Below are positions 18,945 to 31,148 of a stretch of 64,000 nt of DNA, in pieces. The notes below the pieces were generated by a model. That model saw nothing but the letters and a program-made list of their open reading frames with translations. It ran no database searches and had not been told where the DNA came from. Each line of letters starts with the position of its first letter. Within the stretch, counting starts at the first letter, position 1. The translations under genes and the position numbers were made by a program. The DNA is from Vulcanimicrobiota bacterium. GTDB lineage: Bacteria; Vulcanimicrobiota; Vulcanimicrobiia; Vulcanimicrobiales; Vulcanimicrobiaceae. The stretch covers positions 124,001 to 188,000 of the forward strand of contig PLWS01000005.1 in assembly GCA_003151115.1 (NCBI GenBank), written 5' to 3'.

Positions 18945-20045
18945 TTAAAAAGTCGACTCGATGGTGGCGGCGCCGAGCACCTCTTCGCCGTTTAGATCGA
19001 AGAGCGCGACCAGTTGGCCGGGCGAAACGGCCTTCTGCGGTGTTTCGAAATCGACGCGCAGCGTACCGCCGTCGACGCTCGCGAGCGCAGGCTCTAAACT
19101 CGCACGATACCGCGTCATCACGAGCACACGGACCGGCGAGCCGTCGAAACGCTCCGGCGAGCCGTTGAATCGCTCCGGGCGAATCAGGTTAACTTCGTTC
19201 GCCGTTAGGCCGGTTACGGCGAGTTCGTCTTCGCGTCCGATGACGATGGTGTTTGTCGCCGCATCGATGCGCGTGACATAGCGCGCGCCTTCACCGCTGG
19301 CGGGCAAACCTTGGCGCTGTCCGATCGTGTAACCCGAAATCCCCGCGTGGCGGCCGACGATCTCGCCGGCGACCGTAACGACATCGCCCTCGCGCGCCGA
19401 CTCCGGGCGCAGCTCCGAAACAATATCGCGATAGTCGGCGCCTTCGACGAAGCAGATATCTTGCGACTCGACCTTATCGTGCACCGGCAACCCAAGGCGT
19501 TTTGCGTGCGCGCGCGTTTCTTGCTTGTCCAGCTCGCCGAGCGGAAGCAGTAACCGTGAAAGTTGTTCCGGTGTGAGCTGCGCGAGCGCGTACGCTTGAT
19601 CTTTGGCATGCGTGCCGCGCAGCAAATGCGGACCATCGGCGCGAACGTCGATACGCGCGTAGTGTCCGGTCGCCACATACTGCGCGCCGAGCGAATCGGC
19701 ATACTTGCGCAGAGTGCCGAGCTTCACGAAATTGTTACACGAGACGCACGGATTCGGCGTGCGGCCGGCGGCGTATTCTTCCGCGAAGCGGTCGATTACG
19801 CTGCGGCGGAACGTCTCTTCGAAATCGAGCACGTAATGCGGAATTCCCAGGGCGGCGGCGCTCCGCCGGGCGTCGTCAAAATCGTCCACGCCGCAGCAGC
19901 TGCGGGCGTGCGGCGCGCGCGTCTGCGAATACATCTTCATCGTGACGCCAATGACGTCGTAGCCCGCTTCCACCAGCAAGCCGGCTGCCACCGCCGAGTC
20001 CACTCCGCCGCTCATTGCGGCGATTACGCGCGTTTTCTCCATCAT
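18945..20045 (-). CDS. mnmA: tRNA-specific 2-thiouridylase MnmA
   Basis: 366 aa; VIAAMSGGVDSAVAAGLL, GRTPNPCVSCNNFVKLG, GHYARID, ESQDICFVEG. Confidence 0.96.
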   Translation of the reverse strand: MMEKTRVIAAMSGGVDSAVAAGLLVEAGYDVIGVTMKMYSQTRAPHARSCCGVDDFDDARRSAAALGIPHYVLDFEETFRRSVIDRFAEEYAAGRTPNPCVSCNNFVKLGTLRKYADSLGAQYVATGHYARIDVRADGPHLLRGTHAKDQAYALAQLTPEQLSRLLLPLGELDKQETRAHAKRLGLPVHDKVESQDICFVEGADYRDIVSELRPESAREGDVVTVAGEIVGRHAGISGYTIGQRQGLPASGEGARYVTRIDAATNTIVIGREDELAVTGLTANEVNLIRPERFNGSPERFDGSPVRVLVMTRYRASLEPALASVDGGTLRVDFETPQKAVSPGQLVALFDLNGEEVLGAATIESTF

Positions 20046-20091
20046 CTAAAGACACAGGATAACAGGATAGGGGCGCTAACAGAAGCTCCAT

Positions 20092-20787
20092 ATGGGGCTG
20101 GGCGAACGCTTTCGAGCAGCGCGCGAAGAACGGGGCCTCACCCTCTCTGAGGTCGGCGAGCAGCTGCGCATCCGCTCGGTTTATCTGGCCGCGATCGAGG
20201 AAGAAAACTGGAAGGCGATCGGCGCGCCGGTCTACATCCGGGGCTTCCTGCGAACTTACGCCCGCTTTCTGGGGCTCGATCCGGAAGAGGCCGTCGGCGA
20301 GTTCAACAGCGCCAGCGGCGTCGCGCCTTCGTCGGCCCCCGCGCCGGAGATCCGCATTTCCTCAGGCCAGCGGAGCATGGCGCCCCTCTTGTGGATCGCC
20401 GGAATCATCGCCATCGTGCTGATCGGTTTTGTGATTTACGTCTATGTATCGCCGCCGCGCGGCGTGACGATCGCCCAGCAGAGCTCCGCGCCGGCTGTAT
20501 CCCCATCGGCGGCTGCCGTTACGGCACATCCGGCGCCGCGTCCTCAGCCGCTGCTGACGCGAACGCTCGCGCTCAACGTAATCTCAGCATCTTGGCTCAG
20601 GGTAACCATTGATGGAAAGGTTAGTATGGAGGGAATATTTCCGCGGGGCACGAGCAAGATATTTCACGGCAGAACCGCGGTAGTGCGCGCCGGCAATGCA
20701 GCGGGCGTTGCGTTAACCATCGACGGCAAGCGGGTGGCGCCGCTCGGCGGCATCGGCGATGTAGCTGAAAAGAGTTTTAGTTTATAA
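20092..20787 (+). CDS. RodZ-like helix-turn-helix membrane protein (HTH + TM + DUF4115-type C-terminus)
   Basis: 231 aa; RAAREERGLTLSEVGEQLRIRSVYLAAIEEENW, single TM, LNVISASWLRVTIDGK. Confidence 0.87.
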   Translation: MGLGERFRAAREERGLTLSEVGEQLRIRSVYLAAIEEENWKAIGAPVYIRGFLRTYARFLGLDPEEAVGEFNSASGVAPSSAPAPEIRISSGQRSMAPLLWIAGIIAIVLIGFVIYVYVSPPRGVTIAQQSSAPAVSPSAAAVTAHPAPRPQPLLTRTLALNVISASWLRVTIDGKVSMEGIFPRGTSKIFHGRTAVVRAGNAAGVALTIDGKRVAPLGGIGDVAEKSFSL

Positions 20788-20790
20788 TTT

Positions 20791-21285
20791 ATGCCAACCG
20801 ACGCATCGTTCGACATCGTCTCACGGGTCGATCAACAGGAGCTCGACAACGCGCTCAACCAGACGCGTAAAGAGATCGCCGGCCGTTTTGATTTCAAGAA
20901 CAGCAAGACGACGATTGAATACGATGGCAAGAAAGTCATCACGATCGTCTCCGACGACGAATTGAAGATGAAGAACGTCGTAGACATGCTTCAATCGAAG
21001 GCCGTCAAGCGCGGCATCGATCTCAAGAGTTTGGAGATGGGAACGGTCGAGCCCGCGGCCGGCGACACCGTACGGCGAACGGTCACGCTGAAAACAGGCA
21101 TCCCAAAAGACAAGATCAAGCCGCTGATGGACGCCATCAAAGATTTGAAACTCAAGGTAAGCGCGCAATATCAGGACGATCAGATTCGCGTTTCCGGAAA
21201 AAACAGGGACGATTTGCAGAAGGTCATCGCGCGGCTGCGCGCTCTCAGTTACGAGCTGCCGTTGCAATTCGTCAACTACCGGTAG
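20791..21285 (+). CDS. YajQ-family nucleotide-binding protein
   Basis: 164 aa; MPTDASFDIVSRVDQQELDNALNQTRKEIAGRFDFKNSK. Confidence 0.95.
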   Translation: MPTDASFDIVSRVDQQELDNALNQTRKEIAGRFDFKNSKTTIEYDGKKVITIVSDDELKMKNVVDMLQSKAVKRGIDLKSLEMGTVEPAAGDTVRRTVTLKTGIPKDKIKPLMDAIKDLKLKVSAQYQDDQIRVSGKNRDDLQKVIARLRALSYELPLQFVNYR

Positions 21286-22604
21286 TGCCTAAACGCGTCT
21301 CGTTTGTCAGTTTAGGCTGCGCGAAAAACCTCGTCGACACCGAAGTCATGATCGCGAAGCTCGGCGAAGCCGGCTGGGAACTCTGTGACGACTCAAAGCT
21401 TGCCGATGCGGTGGTCGTAAACACCTGTGCGTTCATCGACCCGGCGAAAGCCGAATCGACCGACGCGATCATGCAACAGGCGCAGCAGAAGAAACCCGAT
21501 CAGCACCTGATCGTCGCGGGGTGCTTGGCGCAGCGCTACGGCGAGCAACTGCAGGCGCTCGTCCCGGAGATCGACGGCGTCGTCGGCACCGGCGCATACG
21601 CGAGCATCGTAGAGGTGCTCACCGAAGCCGCCGCCGGCGCGCGCCCCGCGCGCCTGGGCTTCGAGCCCGAGCCCGAACACGATTTCTTGCCGCGTCTGGT
21701 CACCACGCCCCGGGCTACGGCCTACCTGAAGATCGCCGAGGGATGCGATCATCCGTGCACGTTTTGCATCATCCCACAGCTGCGCGGGCGTTTTCGCAGC
21801 CGCAGCGAGGAAGCTTTACTAAAGGAAGCGCGGGCGCTGGCTCAAGCCGGGACGCGCGAATTGGTGCTCATCGCCCAGGACTCGTCGATGTGGGGCCGGG
21901 ATCGTGGTTGGCGCCGCGGCGGTTTGGCGCATTTGCTGCGCGGCTTGCACGAAATTGAAGGTCTGGAATGGATCCGTCTGCTCTATCTCTATCCGGCCAC
22001 GATCGATAGCGAACTGATCGCCGCGATCGCTGAGTTGCCGAAGGTTTGCAAGTACATCGACATGCCGCTGCAGCACGCGCATCCCGAGATTTTGCGCGCG
22101 ATGCTGCGCCCCGGAAACGGCGAACGGTACTTGGAGATTCTGGAAGATTTCCGCAGCCGCATTCCGGGTGCAACGATGCGCTCGACCTTCATTGTCGGGT
22201 TTCCGGGCGAGAGCGAAGAACACGTAGATTATATGGAGGAGTGGATCGCGCGCGCGCAGCTCGATCGCGTCGGGTTTTTTCAGTACAGCAGCGAGCAAGG
22301 CACTCCGGGCGCGGCGCTTCCGGATCACGTGCCGGCCCGCGAACAACGCCGCCGCCTGGTGCGCCTGCGCGAAGCTCAGCGCGCCGCATCGCAAACGGCC
22401 CGGTCGCGGCGCATCGGCAGCACGGTTCGCGTTCTGGTCGAGAATCGCACGCGGCGCGGCTGGGCGGGCCGTTCGATGGGCGAGGCGCCCGGCGTGGACG
22501 GCGCGATTCATTTTCCTGGCGATGCGGTCCCGGGCGACTTCGTTCATGTCACGCTCGAACGCGCGACCGCGTTCGATTTCCATGGCCGGATAGCACATGG
22601 GTAA
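21285..22604 (+). CDS. rimO: Ribosomal protein S12 methylthiotransferase RimO
   Basis: 439 aa; VSLGCAKNLVDTEVM, EGCDHPCTFCIIPQLRGRFRSR; GTG start. Confidence 0.95.
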   Translation: MPKRVSFVSLGCAKNLVDTEVMIAKLGEAGWELCDDSKLADAVVVNTCAFIDPAKAESTDAIMQQAQQKKPDQHLIVAGCLAQRYGEQLQALVPEIDGVVGTGAYASIVEVLTEAAAGARPARLGFEPEPEHDFLPRLVTTPRATAYLKIAEGCDHPCTFCIIPQLRGRFRSRSEEALLKEARALAQAGTRELVLIAQDSSMWGRDRGWRRGGLAHLLRGLHEIEGLEWIRLLYLYPATIDSELIAAIAELPKVCKYIDMPLQHAHPEILRAMLRPGNGERYLEILEDFRSRIPGATMRSTFIVGFPGESEEHVDYMEEWIARAQLDRVGFFQYSSEQGTPGAALPDHVPAREQRRRLVRLREAQRAASQTARSRRIGSTVRVLVENRTRRGWAGRSMGEAPGVDGAIHFPGDAVPGDFVHVTLERATAFDFHGRIAHG

Positions 22605-23988
22605 ACATTTGCCTCCTGAGGACTATTCCGTAGAGCCGGTGCGAACGCGTCCGGCCGTATTCAAACGCGTGGCGATCGTTGCCGGTATCGTAGTCGCCGG
22701 CGTCATCGCGCTGCTGGCGGGCATGTCCGTTGCGCAGCACAAACCGGTTTGGCAGATCGTCGCGACGGCGCTCACGCCTTCGCCGCAGCAGGTCTTCCAT
22801 AAAAACAATATTCTGGTCTTGGTGGAAGGGCTGGATTACGACTATACGTCCAAAGACGAAGAGTATTCCAAGCAGGCCCGCAGCGACGTCATATGGGCGG
22901 TCAATCTCGACTTCATAACGCACCACGTCTATCAACTTTCTATCCCGCGCGACATGGTTGCGACGTTTCCGGGCGGCGGTCAGCAGAAGATCAATCAGGC
23001 TCAGTCCTATGGCGGCGTCACCGAAGCGCAAGCCGTCATCTCGCAGTTCTTGGGCATTCCAGCGTTCGACCGTTATATCGTACTCCGCGTGAACACGACC
23101 AAAGATCTTATCGCCGCCATCGGCGGCGTCGACGTCAAGGTCACGAACTCGGATTGCTTGATGCATCCGCAAAGCTGCACGAACGGTCCGCTCGATTACG
23201 ACGACACGTGGGGCCACCTGCACATTCACCTCAAGCCAGGGATGCAGCACCTCAACGGCAATCAAGCCGTCGGGTACATGCGATTCCGGCACGATTGGTG
23301 CGGCGATCCGTGCCGCATCATGCGCCAGCAGCAAGTGTTGCACGCCCTCTTGCGCAAATTGGCCGCCAACAAGCTGAACACGCTGCTGCACCTTAACGAT
23401 CTGCTCGGCGTTCTGAATCGCGACGTCTCGACGAACTTCACGACCCAGGAAGAAGTCAGCATCGCGACCGCGTTTGCGGATTTGCCGCCGAACGGCGTTA
23501 TCACCAAGCAGGTACCTTACGTTGCCGACGTGACGCTGTCGGACGGCGGCGCCGCGATCGTCCCCGATGAAACCAAGCGCGCGCAGCTCGTGCGCACGAT
23601 GCTGATCGCTCCGCCGCAGCCGAGCACGCCGCCCGATCCGGGTGCGTTGGCGGCCTTAGCTCCCGGCTCGCTGCGCGTCGATATCGAAAACGGAACCGGC
23701 GTTCCGGGCTTGGCGAAACGCGTGGCCGCGCTGCTGCGTTCGGAGGGCTTCAAGATCGCGCAAGTCGGCAACGCGCCCTCTGCTAACGTCGCGACCACCG
23801 AGGTGCACGAACACTCGCTCGTTGCAAACGCCGGCCTAAAAGTGCGCAATGGTTTGGGTTCGCTCGCGAGCCGAGTGCCGGTTATTTCCGAAGCCGTATC
23901 TTCGCAGACGCCATCACCGAGCGACGTCACCGTGATCATCGGCGGCGATCTCGTTACGGCGATGTCTTCTCCGACCGCATCGCAATGA
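22597..23988 (+). CDS. LytR-CpsA-Psr (LCP) family protein with LytR_C domain
   Basis: 463 aa; N-terminal TM, SIPRDMVATFPGGGQQKINQAQSYGG, C-terminal LRVDIENGTGVPGLAKRVAALLRSEGF. Confidence 0.92.
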   Translation: MGKHLPPEDYSVEPVRTRPAVFKRVAIVAGIVVAGVIALLAGMSVAQHKPVWQIVATALTPSPQQVFHKNNILVLVEGLDYDYTSKDEEYSKQARSDVIWAVNLDFITHHVYQLSIPRDMVATFPGGGQQKINQAQSYGGVTEAQAVISQFLGIPAFDRYIVLRVNTTKDLIAAIGGVDVKVTNSDCLMHPQSCTNGPLDYDDTWGHLHIHLKPGMQHLNGNQAVGYMRFRHDWCGDPCRIMRQQQVLHALLRKLAANKLNTLLHLNDLLGVLNRDVSTNFTTQEEVSIATAFADLPPNGVITKQVPYVADVTLSDGGAAIVPDETKRAQLVRTMLIAPPQPSTPPDPGALAALAPGSLRVDIENGTGVPGLAKRVAALLRSEGFKIAQVGNAPSANVATTEVHEHSLVANAGLKVRNGLGSLASRVPVISEAVSSQTPSPSDVTVIIGGDLVTAMSSPTASQ

Positions 23989-24809
23989 AACATTGGCGTG
24001 CGATCGCCATCGCGCTCGTCTGCGCGGCGCTGGCTTTCGGCGCGTTCCGGCTTTTCGAACATAGCGCGCGCCTTCAACCCGCACTCGTGACGCCGAAGAT
24101 GGATGCGCAGCAGGCTTTGTCGCCGTCGCTCGCCGGCCACGTGAAGCGCTTGCTGTGGGAGCAGGGACTCTACGGTAGCCGTGCGGGCCGCCCTAAGCTC
24201 ATCGCGCTGACGTTTGACGACGGACCTTATCCGGTATTCACGCCACTGTTGCTTGACGCGCTGGACAAATTGAAGATCCCGGCGACGTTTTTTTTGATCG
24301 GCCACGACGCAAAGCAATGGCCCGAGCTGACGGTGCGCATCGAACAAAACGGCGACGAGATCGCCAACCACACCGAGACGCACCCCGACCTCGATAAATT
24401 GAGTGACCCGCAGGTGCGCCGCGAAATCGTTGACGGTCGCACGTCGCTGGACGCGCTCGTCAAAGATCCAGCCATCGACCTGTTCTTCCGGCCGCCGCAC
24501 GGGCGGTATACCGTTGGGGTGGTGAAGATGGCTCAATCGCTCGGCTACACAACCGTCTTGTGGAACGACGATCCGGGGGACTGGCGAACCAGCCGGACCA
24601 CCCCGCAGGAGCTCGACGAGCACATCCGCCGGTTTGCGACCGCGCCCGATATCGTGCTGCTGCACAGCGGAAAGCTCGCGACCATCGAAATGCTGCCCGA
24701 GCTGGCGGCGGCCTTCCGCTCGGCTGGGTACCGGTTCGTCACTCTCGGGCAGCTGATGAGGGACGTGCCTCTGGACGACGTGAACCATCCGGCCAAGCAT
24801 CCCGTTTAG
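23985..24809 (+). CDS. Polysaccharide deacetylase
   Basis: 274 aa; LIALTFDDGPYPVFTPLLLDAL, NHTETHPDL, FFRPPHGRY. Confidence 0.93.
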   Translation: MKHWRAIAIALVCAALAFGAFRLFEHSARLQPALVTPKMDAQQALSPSLAGHVKRLLWEQGLYGSRAGRPKLIALTFDDGPYPVFTPLLLDALDKLKIPATFFLIGHDAKQWPELTVRIEQNGDEIANHTETHPDLDKLSDPQVRREIVDGRTSLDALVKDPAIDLFFRPPHGRYTVGVVKMAQSLGYTTVLWNDDPGDWRTSRTTPQELDEHIRRFATAPDIVLLHSGKLATIEMLPELAAAFRSAGYRFVTLGQLMRDVPLDDVNHPAKHPV

Positions 24810-24816
24810 AGCCTGA

Positions 24817-24951
24817 ATGCCTCGGCAAATCATCGATACGGAATCGAGCCGGCCCCGCTACGTCCGGCGGGTGGCCTGGACTATCGTGACCCTATTCCTC
24901 GTCGTTGGTCTGCTGGCAGTCGCCTTCGTCCTACATTTTCCAGGAAAGTGA
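24817..24951 (+). CDS. 44-aa single-TM small protein
   Basis: ATG-TGA frame MPRQIIDTESSRPRYVRRVAWTIVTLFLVVGLLAVAFVLHFPGK; positive-inside, one TM; below the ORF-track cutoff. Confidence 0.45.
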   Translation: MPRQIIDTESSRPRYVRRVAWTIVTLFLVVGLLAVAFVLHFPGK

Positions 24952-24995
24952 TCCGCACGGCGGGTATCCTGGGAAGCCACCCCTCTAGGAGAACT

Positions 24996-26117
24996 ATGCT
25001 GCGCCGTTCCTTCCCCGGACTGATCTTTGCCCTGGCTTGCGCCGCGTCGTTTGCCGCATGTAGCGGTGGAAACGGCAGTTCCGGCTCCGTGCCCTCGAGC
25101 GGGGGCGTCCCCGGAATCGGGCCGAACTTCGTGACCAACACGCTGTACGTGACCAATACCACGCAAAACGTGCTGGAACTTTACACGCCCAGCCCGGCTG
25201 CGACGGCGACGCCGCAGTACGCGATTGGCGGGTCGAACACGCAACTGAACGGCCCGCAATACGATGCCTTCGACAGCACGAAGGTTCTCTATGTGACCAA
25301 CTACAATCCGGGCACGCAGATCGGCGCGCTGAACATTTATCAAACGTTTGCGACCGGAAACGTGCTGCCGCTGGCAACGGTGAGCGGCTCCGGCACGCTG
25401 ATCGATCAGCCGCACGGCGTCACTCTTTTAAGCAATGGAACGGTGGTCATCGCCAACACCTCGCCAAGCGGTTCGTTTCCGAACGCGGTGCTCGTCTTTA
25501 GCCCGCTAAGCTCGGGCTCGGCCCCCGCGCTGTCCGTCGTCATCGCGGGGAGCCTGACGCAGCTCAGCGCGCCGGCGGGCGTTTCATCTGACTCGAACAA
25601 GCAAGTCTTCGTCGCCAATCGCGGATCCGGTACGATCACGGCCTACGTCGTGCCCACGCCGACCCCGCTTCCCTCGACCACGCCTTCGCCGACACCGACG
25701 CTGGCACCGAGCGCAAGTCCGACGGCCTCGCCGACGCCCGTTCCGTTCAACAGCAATGTCGCGCCGACTATCGTGATCGGCGGTGCGCTGACGGGCCTGA
25801 TCGCTCCGACCGGAATCACGCTCGACGCCAACAACGTGATTTATGTGGCCGACCCGGATAACGGCGTTCCCAGCGTGCGCATCTTTGCGGCCGGTGCGAA
25901 CGGCAACGTCGCGCCCGTGCGCGTTATTAGCGGCGCGCTGACGCAGCTTTCGAATCCGCTCGACGTCAAGGTGGACGCTTCCGGAAATATCTATGTGACC
26001 GACTCGGGAGCCAACAAACTCTTGATCTTCGCGCCGGGCGCGAACGGCAACGTTGCCCCCGCGGTTGCGATTTCGCTGCCCATAGGCAGCGTCACGGGGC
26101 TCACACTATCGCCCTAG
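24996..26117 (+). CDS. Beta-propeller/NHL-like lipoprotein
   Basis: RBS-like taggaga before ATG; MLRRSFPGLIFALACAASFAACSGG lipobox; repeated LNGPxxVxxDxxxxxYVxN motifs; Pro/Thr/Ser linker. Confidence 0.8.
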   Translation: MLRRSFPGLIFALACAASFAACSGGNGSSGSVPSSGGVPGIGPNFVTNTLYVTNTTQNVLELYTPSPAATATPQYAIGGSNTQLNGPQYDAFDSTKVLYVTNYNPGTQIGALNIYQTFATGNVLPLATVSGSGTLIDQPHGVTLLSNGTVVIANTSPSGSFPNAVLVFSPLSSGSAPALSVVIAGSLTQLSAPAGVSSDSNKQVFVANRGSGTITAYVVPTPTPLPSTTPSPTPTLAPSASPTASPTPVPFNSNVAPTIVIGGALTGLIAPTGITLDANNVIYVADPDNGVPSVRIFAAGANGNVAPVRVISGALTQLSNPLDVKVDASGNIYVTDSGANKLLIFAPGANGNVAPAVAISLPIGSVTGLTLSP

Positions 26118-26305
26118 AGCATCGTGCGCCGGCCGCCGACCGTGAAGGCAAGCTCAATGACCTGCTTGCGCTCATCAACGAACGTGCCGGACACATTCTC
26201 GACCGGCGGCGCATTCTCGAATCCCTGAGCGAAGATATCCGCGCCGCTTTCGGCGCGGATCGCGCGGTCATTTATGGGCGCAGCGAGTCGGCCGGCGAGG
26301 CGAGT

Positions 26306-27808
26306 TTGCTTGCGTCCGCGCAGACCGAGCACGCGCGGACCGAGCTGCCCGCGAGGGCCGAGATCGCTCAAACCTGGCTGGACGAGGCGTTTGCCGGCGC
26401 GGTGGTCACGCGGCCGCGCACGACCGGCGATCCGCGCGACGGTTTGTTACGCTCGCTCGGGGCCGGCTCGGCGATCGTCGCCCCGCTGGTGATCGAGGGG
26501 CGCGTCGAGCATGCTATCTCGCTGCATTTCAGCCAGCCGAACGCTTTCGACGAGATCGACGCGCTGCTGCTCCGTTCGGTCGCCTCGCACGTGGCGCTGG
26601 CGCTGGCGAACGTTCAAGTCTACGAGCTCGAGCGTCTGCGCCGCACGCGCGCCGAATCGCTCGAACGGGTCGTCCGGATGCTGCGCGACACGCGCACCAT
26701 CGAAGAAGTCGTCCTCGTTTTCGCGGTCACGGTTTCGCACGAAGTCAAAGTCGCATGCGCCATCTATGAAATCGATCGCAACGCCGCCACGCGGCGCGCC
26801 GTTCGCACGCTGGAACCGGCGCGGCGCGGCATGCCGGCGCGCCTCGACGCCTCGCATCTGCTGCCGAAGCTCGAACGCGGCGAACTCACCCTTTCATCCA
26901 AACTTCCGGAGACCGAGCGCAAGCGGCTGTTCGGCACGAACAGCGGCGCGATCGTTCCGCTGCGCAGCGACGGCAACGTGTGGGGTTTCGTGCTCTACAT
27001 GGATTCGCCCGGAGCGTTCGATTGGGAAGACGTCGAGCGCAGAGTTTATCTGCGCACGCTGACTTCGCATCTCGAGCTTGCACTTTCCGCCGCCATCGGC
27101 TTCGAACGGATCCAGCAACTGGCGCGCGCACTTTCGGAAAGCAATGAGTTCAAGGACGACTTGCTCGCCATGCTGGCGCACGACTTCAAAGGTCCGCTCA
27201 CGGTGATCGCCGGGTACTGCGAACTGTTGCTCGAGAGTTCGCCGCCGGCGCTGCACGAGGAACTCGAAACGATCTATTCGCAGACGCAGCGCCTGGTGCG
27301 CCTCTCCGAAGATGCGGTTGCGCTGGCGCAAACGCAGGCCGGCGGATTTTCGCTGGACCGCTCGGTGCTGGATCTGCGCGAAGTCGTCGGCGAAAGCGTG
27401 AAGGCGCGCAACCGGGCCGACGACCGGATCCGATTCGAGGCGCCCGCCCAGCCGGTGCCGGTCTCGCTCGACCCGGGGCGTTTCAATCACGTTCTCGACA
27501 ACCTGTTGATGAACGCGCTGAAATACTCGGACGGTGAAGTTCTGGTGCGGGTGAGCCGCGGTGAGGAGAACGCGTCGATTGCGGTCACGGACTGCGGCAT
27601 CGGCATTCCCAAGGAAGAGCTCGGGCAAGTCTTCACGCGTTTCGGCAGGGCCAGCAACGCACGCCGGAAAGGGGTATCGGGCTCGGGAGTGGGGCTTTAC
27701 GTCAGCCGTAAGATCGTCGAAGTCCATGGGGGCAGCATCTCGGTTGCTTCCGCCGAGGGCCGGGGAAGCACGTTTACCATCTCGCTTCCGCTCTCCGACT
27801 CGCTGTAA
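26306..27808 (+). CDS. GAF-domain sensor histidine kinase
   Basis: 500 aa; [21 protein letters not shown]-box, [14 protein letters not shown]-box, [38 protein letters not shown]. 5' end uncertain (see findings). Confidence 0.9.
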   Translation: MLASAQTEHARTELPARAEIAQTWLDEAFAGAVVTRPRTTGDPRDGLLRSLGAGSAIVAPLVIEGRVEHAISLHFSQPNAFDEIDALLLRSVASHVALALANVQVYELERLRRTRAESLERVVRMLRDTRTIEEVVLVFAVTVSHEVKVACAIYEIDRNAATRRAVRTLEPARRGMPARLDASHLLPKLERGELTLSSKLPETERKRLFGTNSGAIVPLRSDGNVWGFVLYMDSPGAFDWEDVERRVYLRTLTSHLELALSAAIGFERIQQLARALSESNEFKDDLLAMLAHDFKGPLTVIAGYCELLLESSPPALHEELETIYSQTQRLVRLSEDAVALAQTQAGGFSLDRSVLDLREVVGESVKARNRADDRIRFEAPAQPVPVSLDPGRFNHVLDNLLMNALKYSDGEVLVRVSRGEENASIAVTDCGIGIPKEELGQVFTRFGRASNARRKGVSGSGVGLYVSRKIVEVHGGSISVASAEGRGSTFTISLPLSDSL

Positions 27809-27846
27809 AGCAACCCTCTTACTCGCCGGACGGTACTAGGAACGGT

Positions 27847-30419
<2,573 letters not shown>

Positions 30420-30423
<4 letters not shown>

Positions 30424-30788
30424 CTTTTCTTTTAGCTCTGCTCCTGGCTCAAGCGGCTACGCCTACGCCTGCCCAGGCGACCGCACCGCTCACAATATCA
30501 TTTCCGACGCGGATCGACATCAGCGCTTCCTCGGCTGCAAATTTTGCGCGCTTTAACCACGACGGCTTCGGCTCATTCATCGTCAGCGTCAAATGCGATG
30601 GTAGCAAGGCCCCGATCATCCCACCAACACCCGACATAGATGCAGACCTGAAGGTAGTATTGATGCGCTTTCTTGACCAGACAACCGTAACCGCCGGAAA
30701 GGATTGTCAAGGCGCGATTTTTATCGTCCGCTTCGAAGTTCCAGGCGGGTCGGTTACCGAGGTCGCTCTACGTCCGCCGCCAGGCTAG
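30420..30788 (+). CDS. Small secreted hypothetical protein
   Basis: GTG start overlapping the secA stop (GTGA); [20 protein letters not shown] signal peptide. Confidence 0.6.
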
Positions 30789-30949
30789 ACGGGCGGCAGC
30801 CTGGCTCATTGCAACGGAAAGCTATACATTACGACGCCTCGGCTCGGGTCGCCGTCAAGGGACTGCAGAGACAAAGCCGACAATAACACCGCGGTCGATC
30901 GCAACGCAAAGATGATGGCGCGGTGTCATCCGTTTCCGCTCGGTTGCGA

Positions 30950-31126
30950 CTACTGCAAGTGAGGCTTCGGGCGGTACTCGAGATCCTCGGGCGGAAATCG
31001 GTGCTCGACCAGCTCGCCATCGTCTTTCTTATAGCGAACAATGACCGTGCGCGTGTCCGGCTCGATGACCTCGCCGACAATGCCCTTATTCTTGATGAGC
31101 ACGTGATCGCCGCGTTGAAGTTTCAT
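30950..31126 (-). CDS. 58-aa hypothetical small basic/acidic protein
   Basis: MKLQRGDHVLIKNKGIVGEVIEPDTRTVIVRYKKDDGELVEHRFPPEDLEYRPKPHLQ*; SH3/KOW-like beta pattern; below the ORF-track cutoff. Confidence 0.6.
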   Translation of the reverse strand: MKLQRGDHVLIKNKGIVGEVIEPDTRTVIVRYKKDDGELVEHRFPPEDLEYRPKPHLQ

Positions 31127-31148
31127 GTGAGCATAAACCTATCTTGGC

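Noticed and set aside
23517-24833. 438-aa minus-strand ORF
   Set aside because: Antisense across the LCP and deacetylase genes, both with strong motifs.
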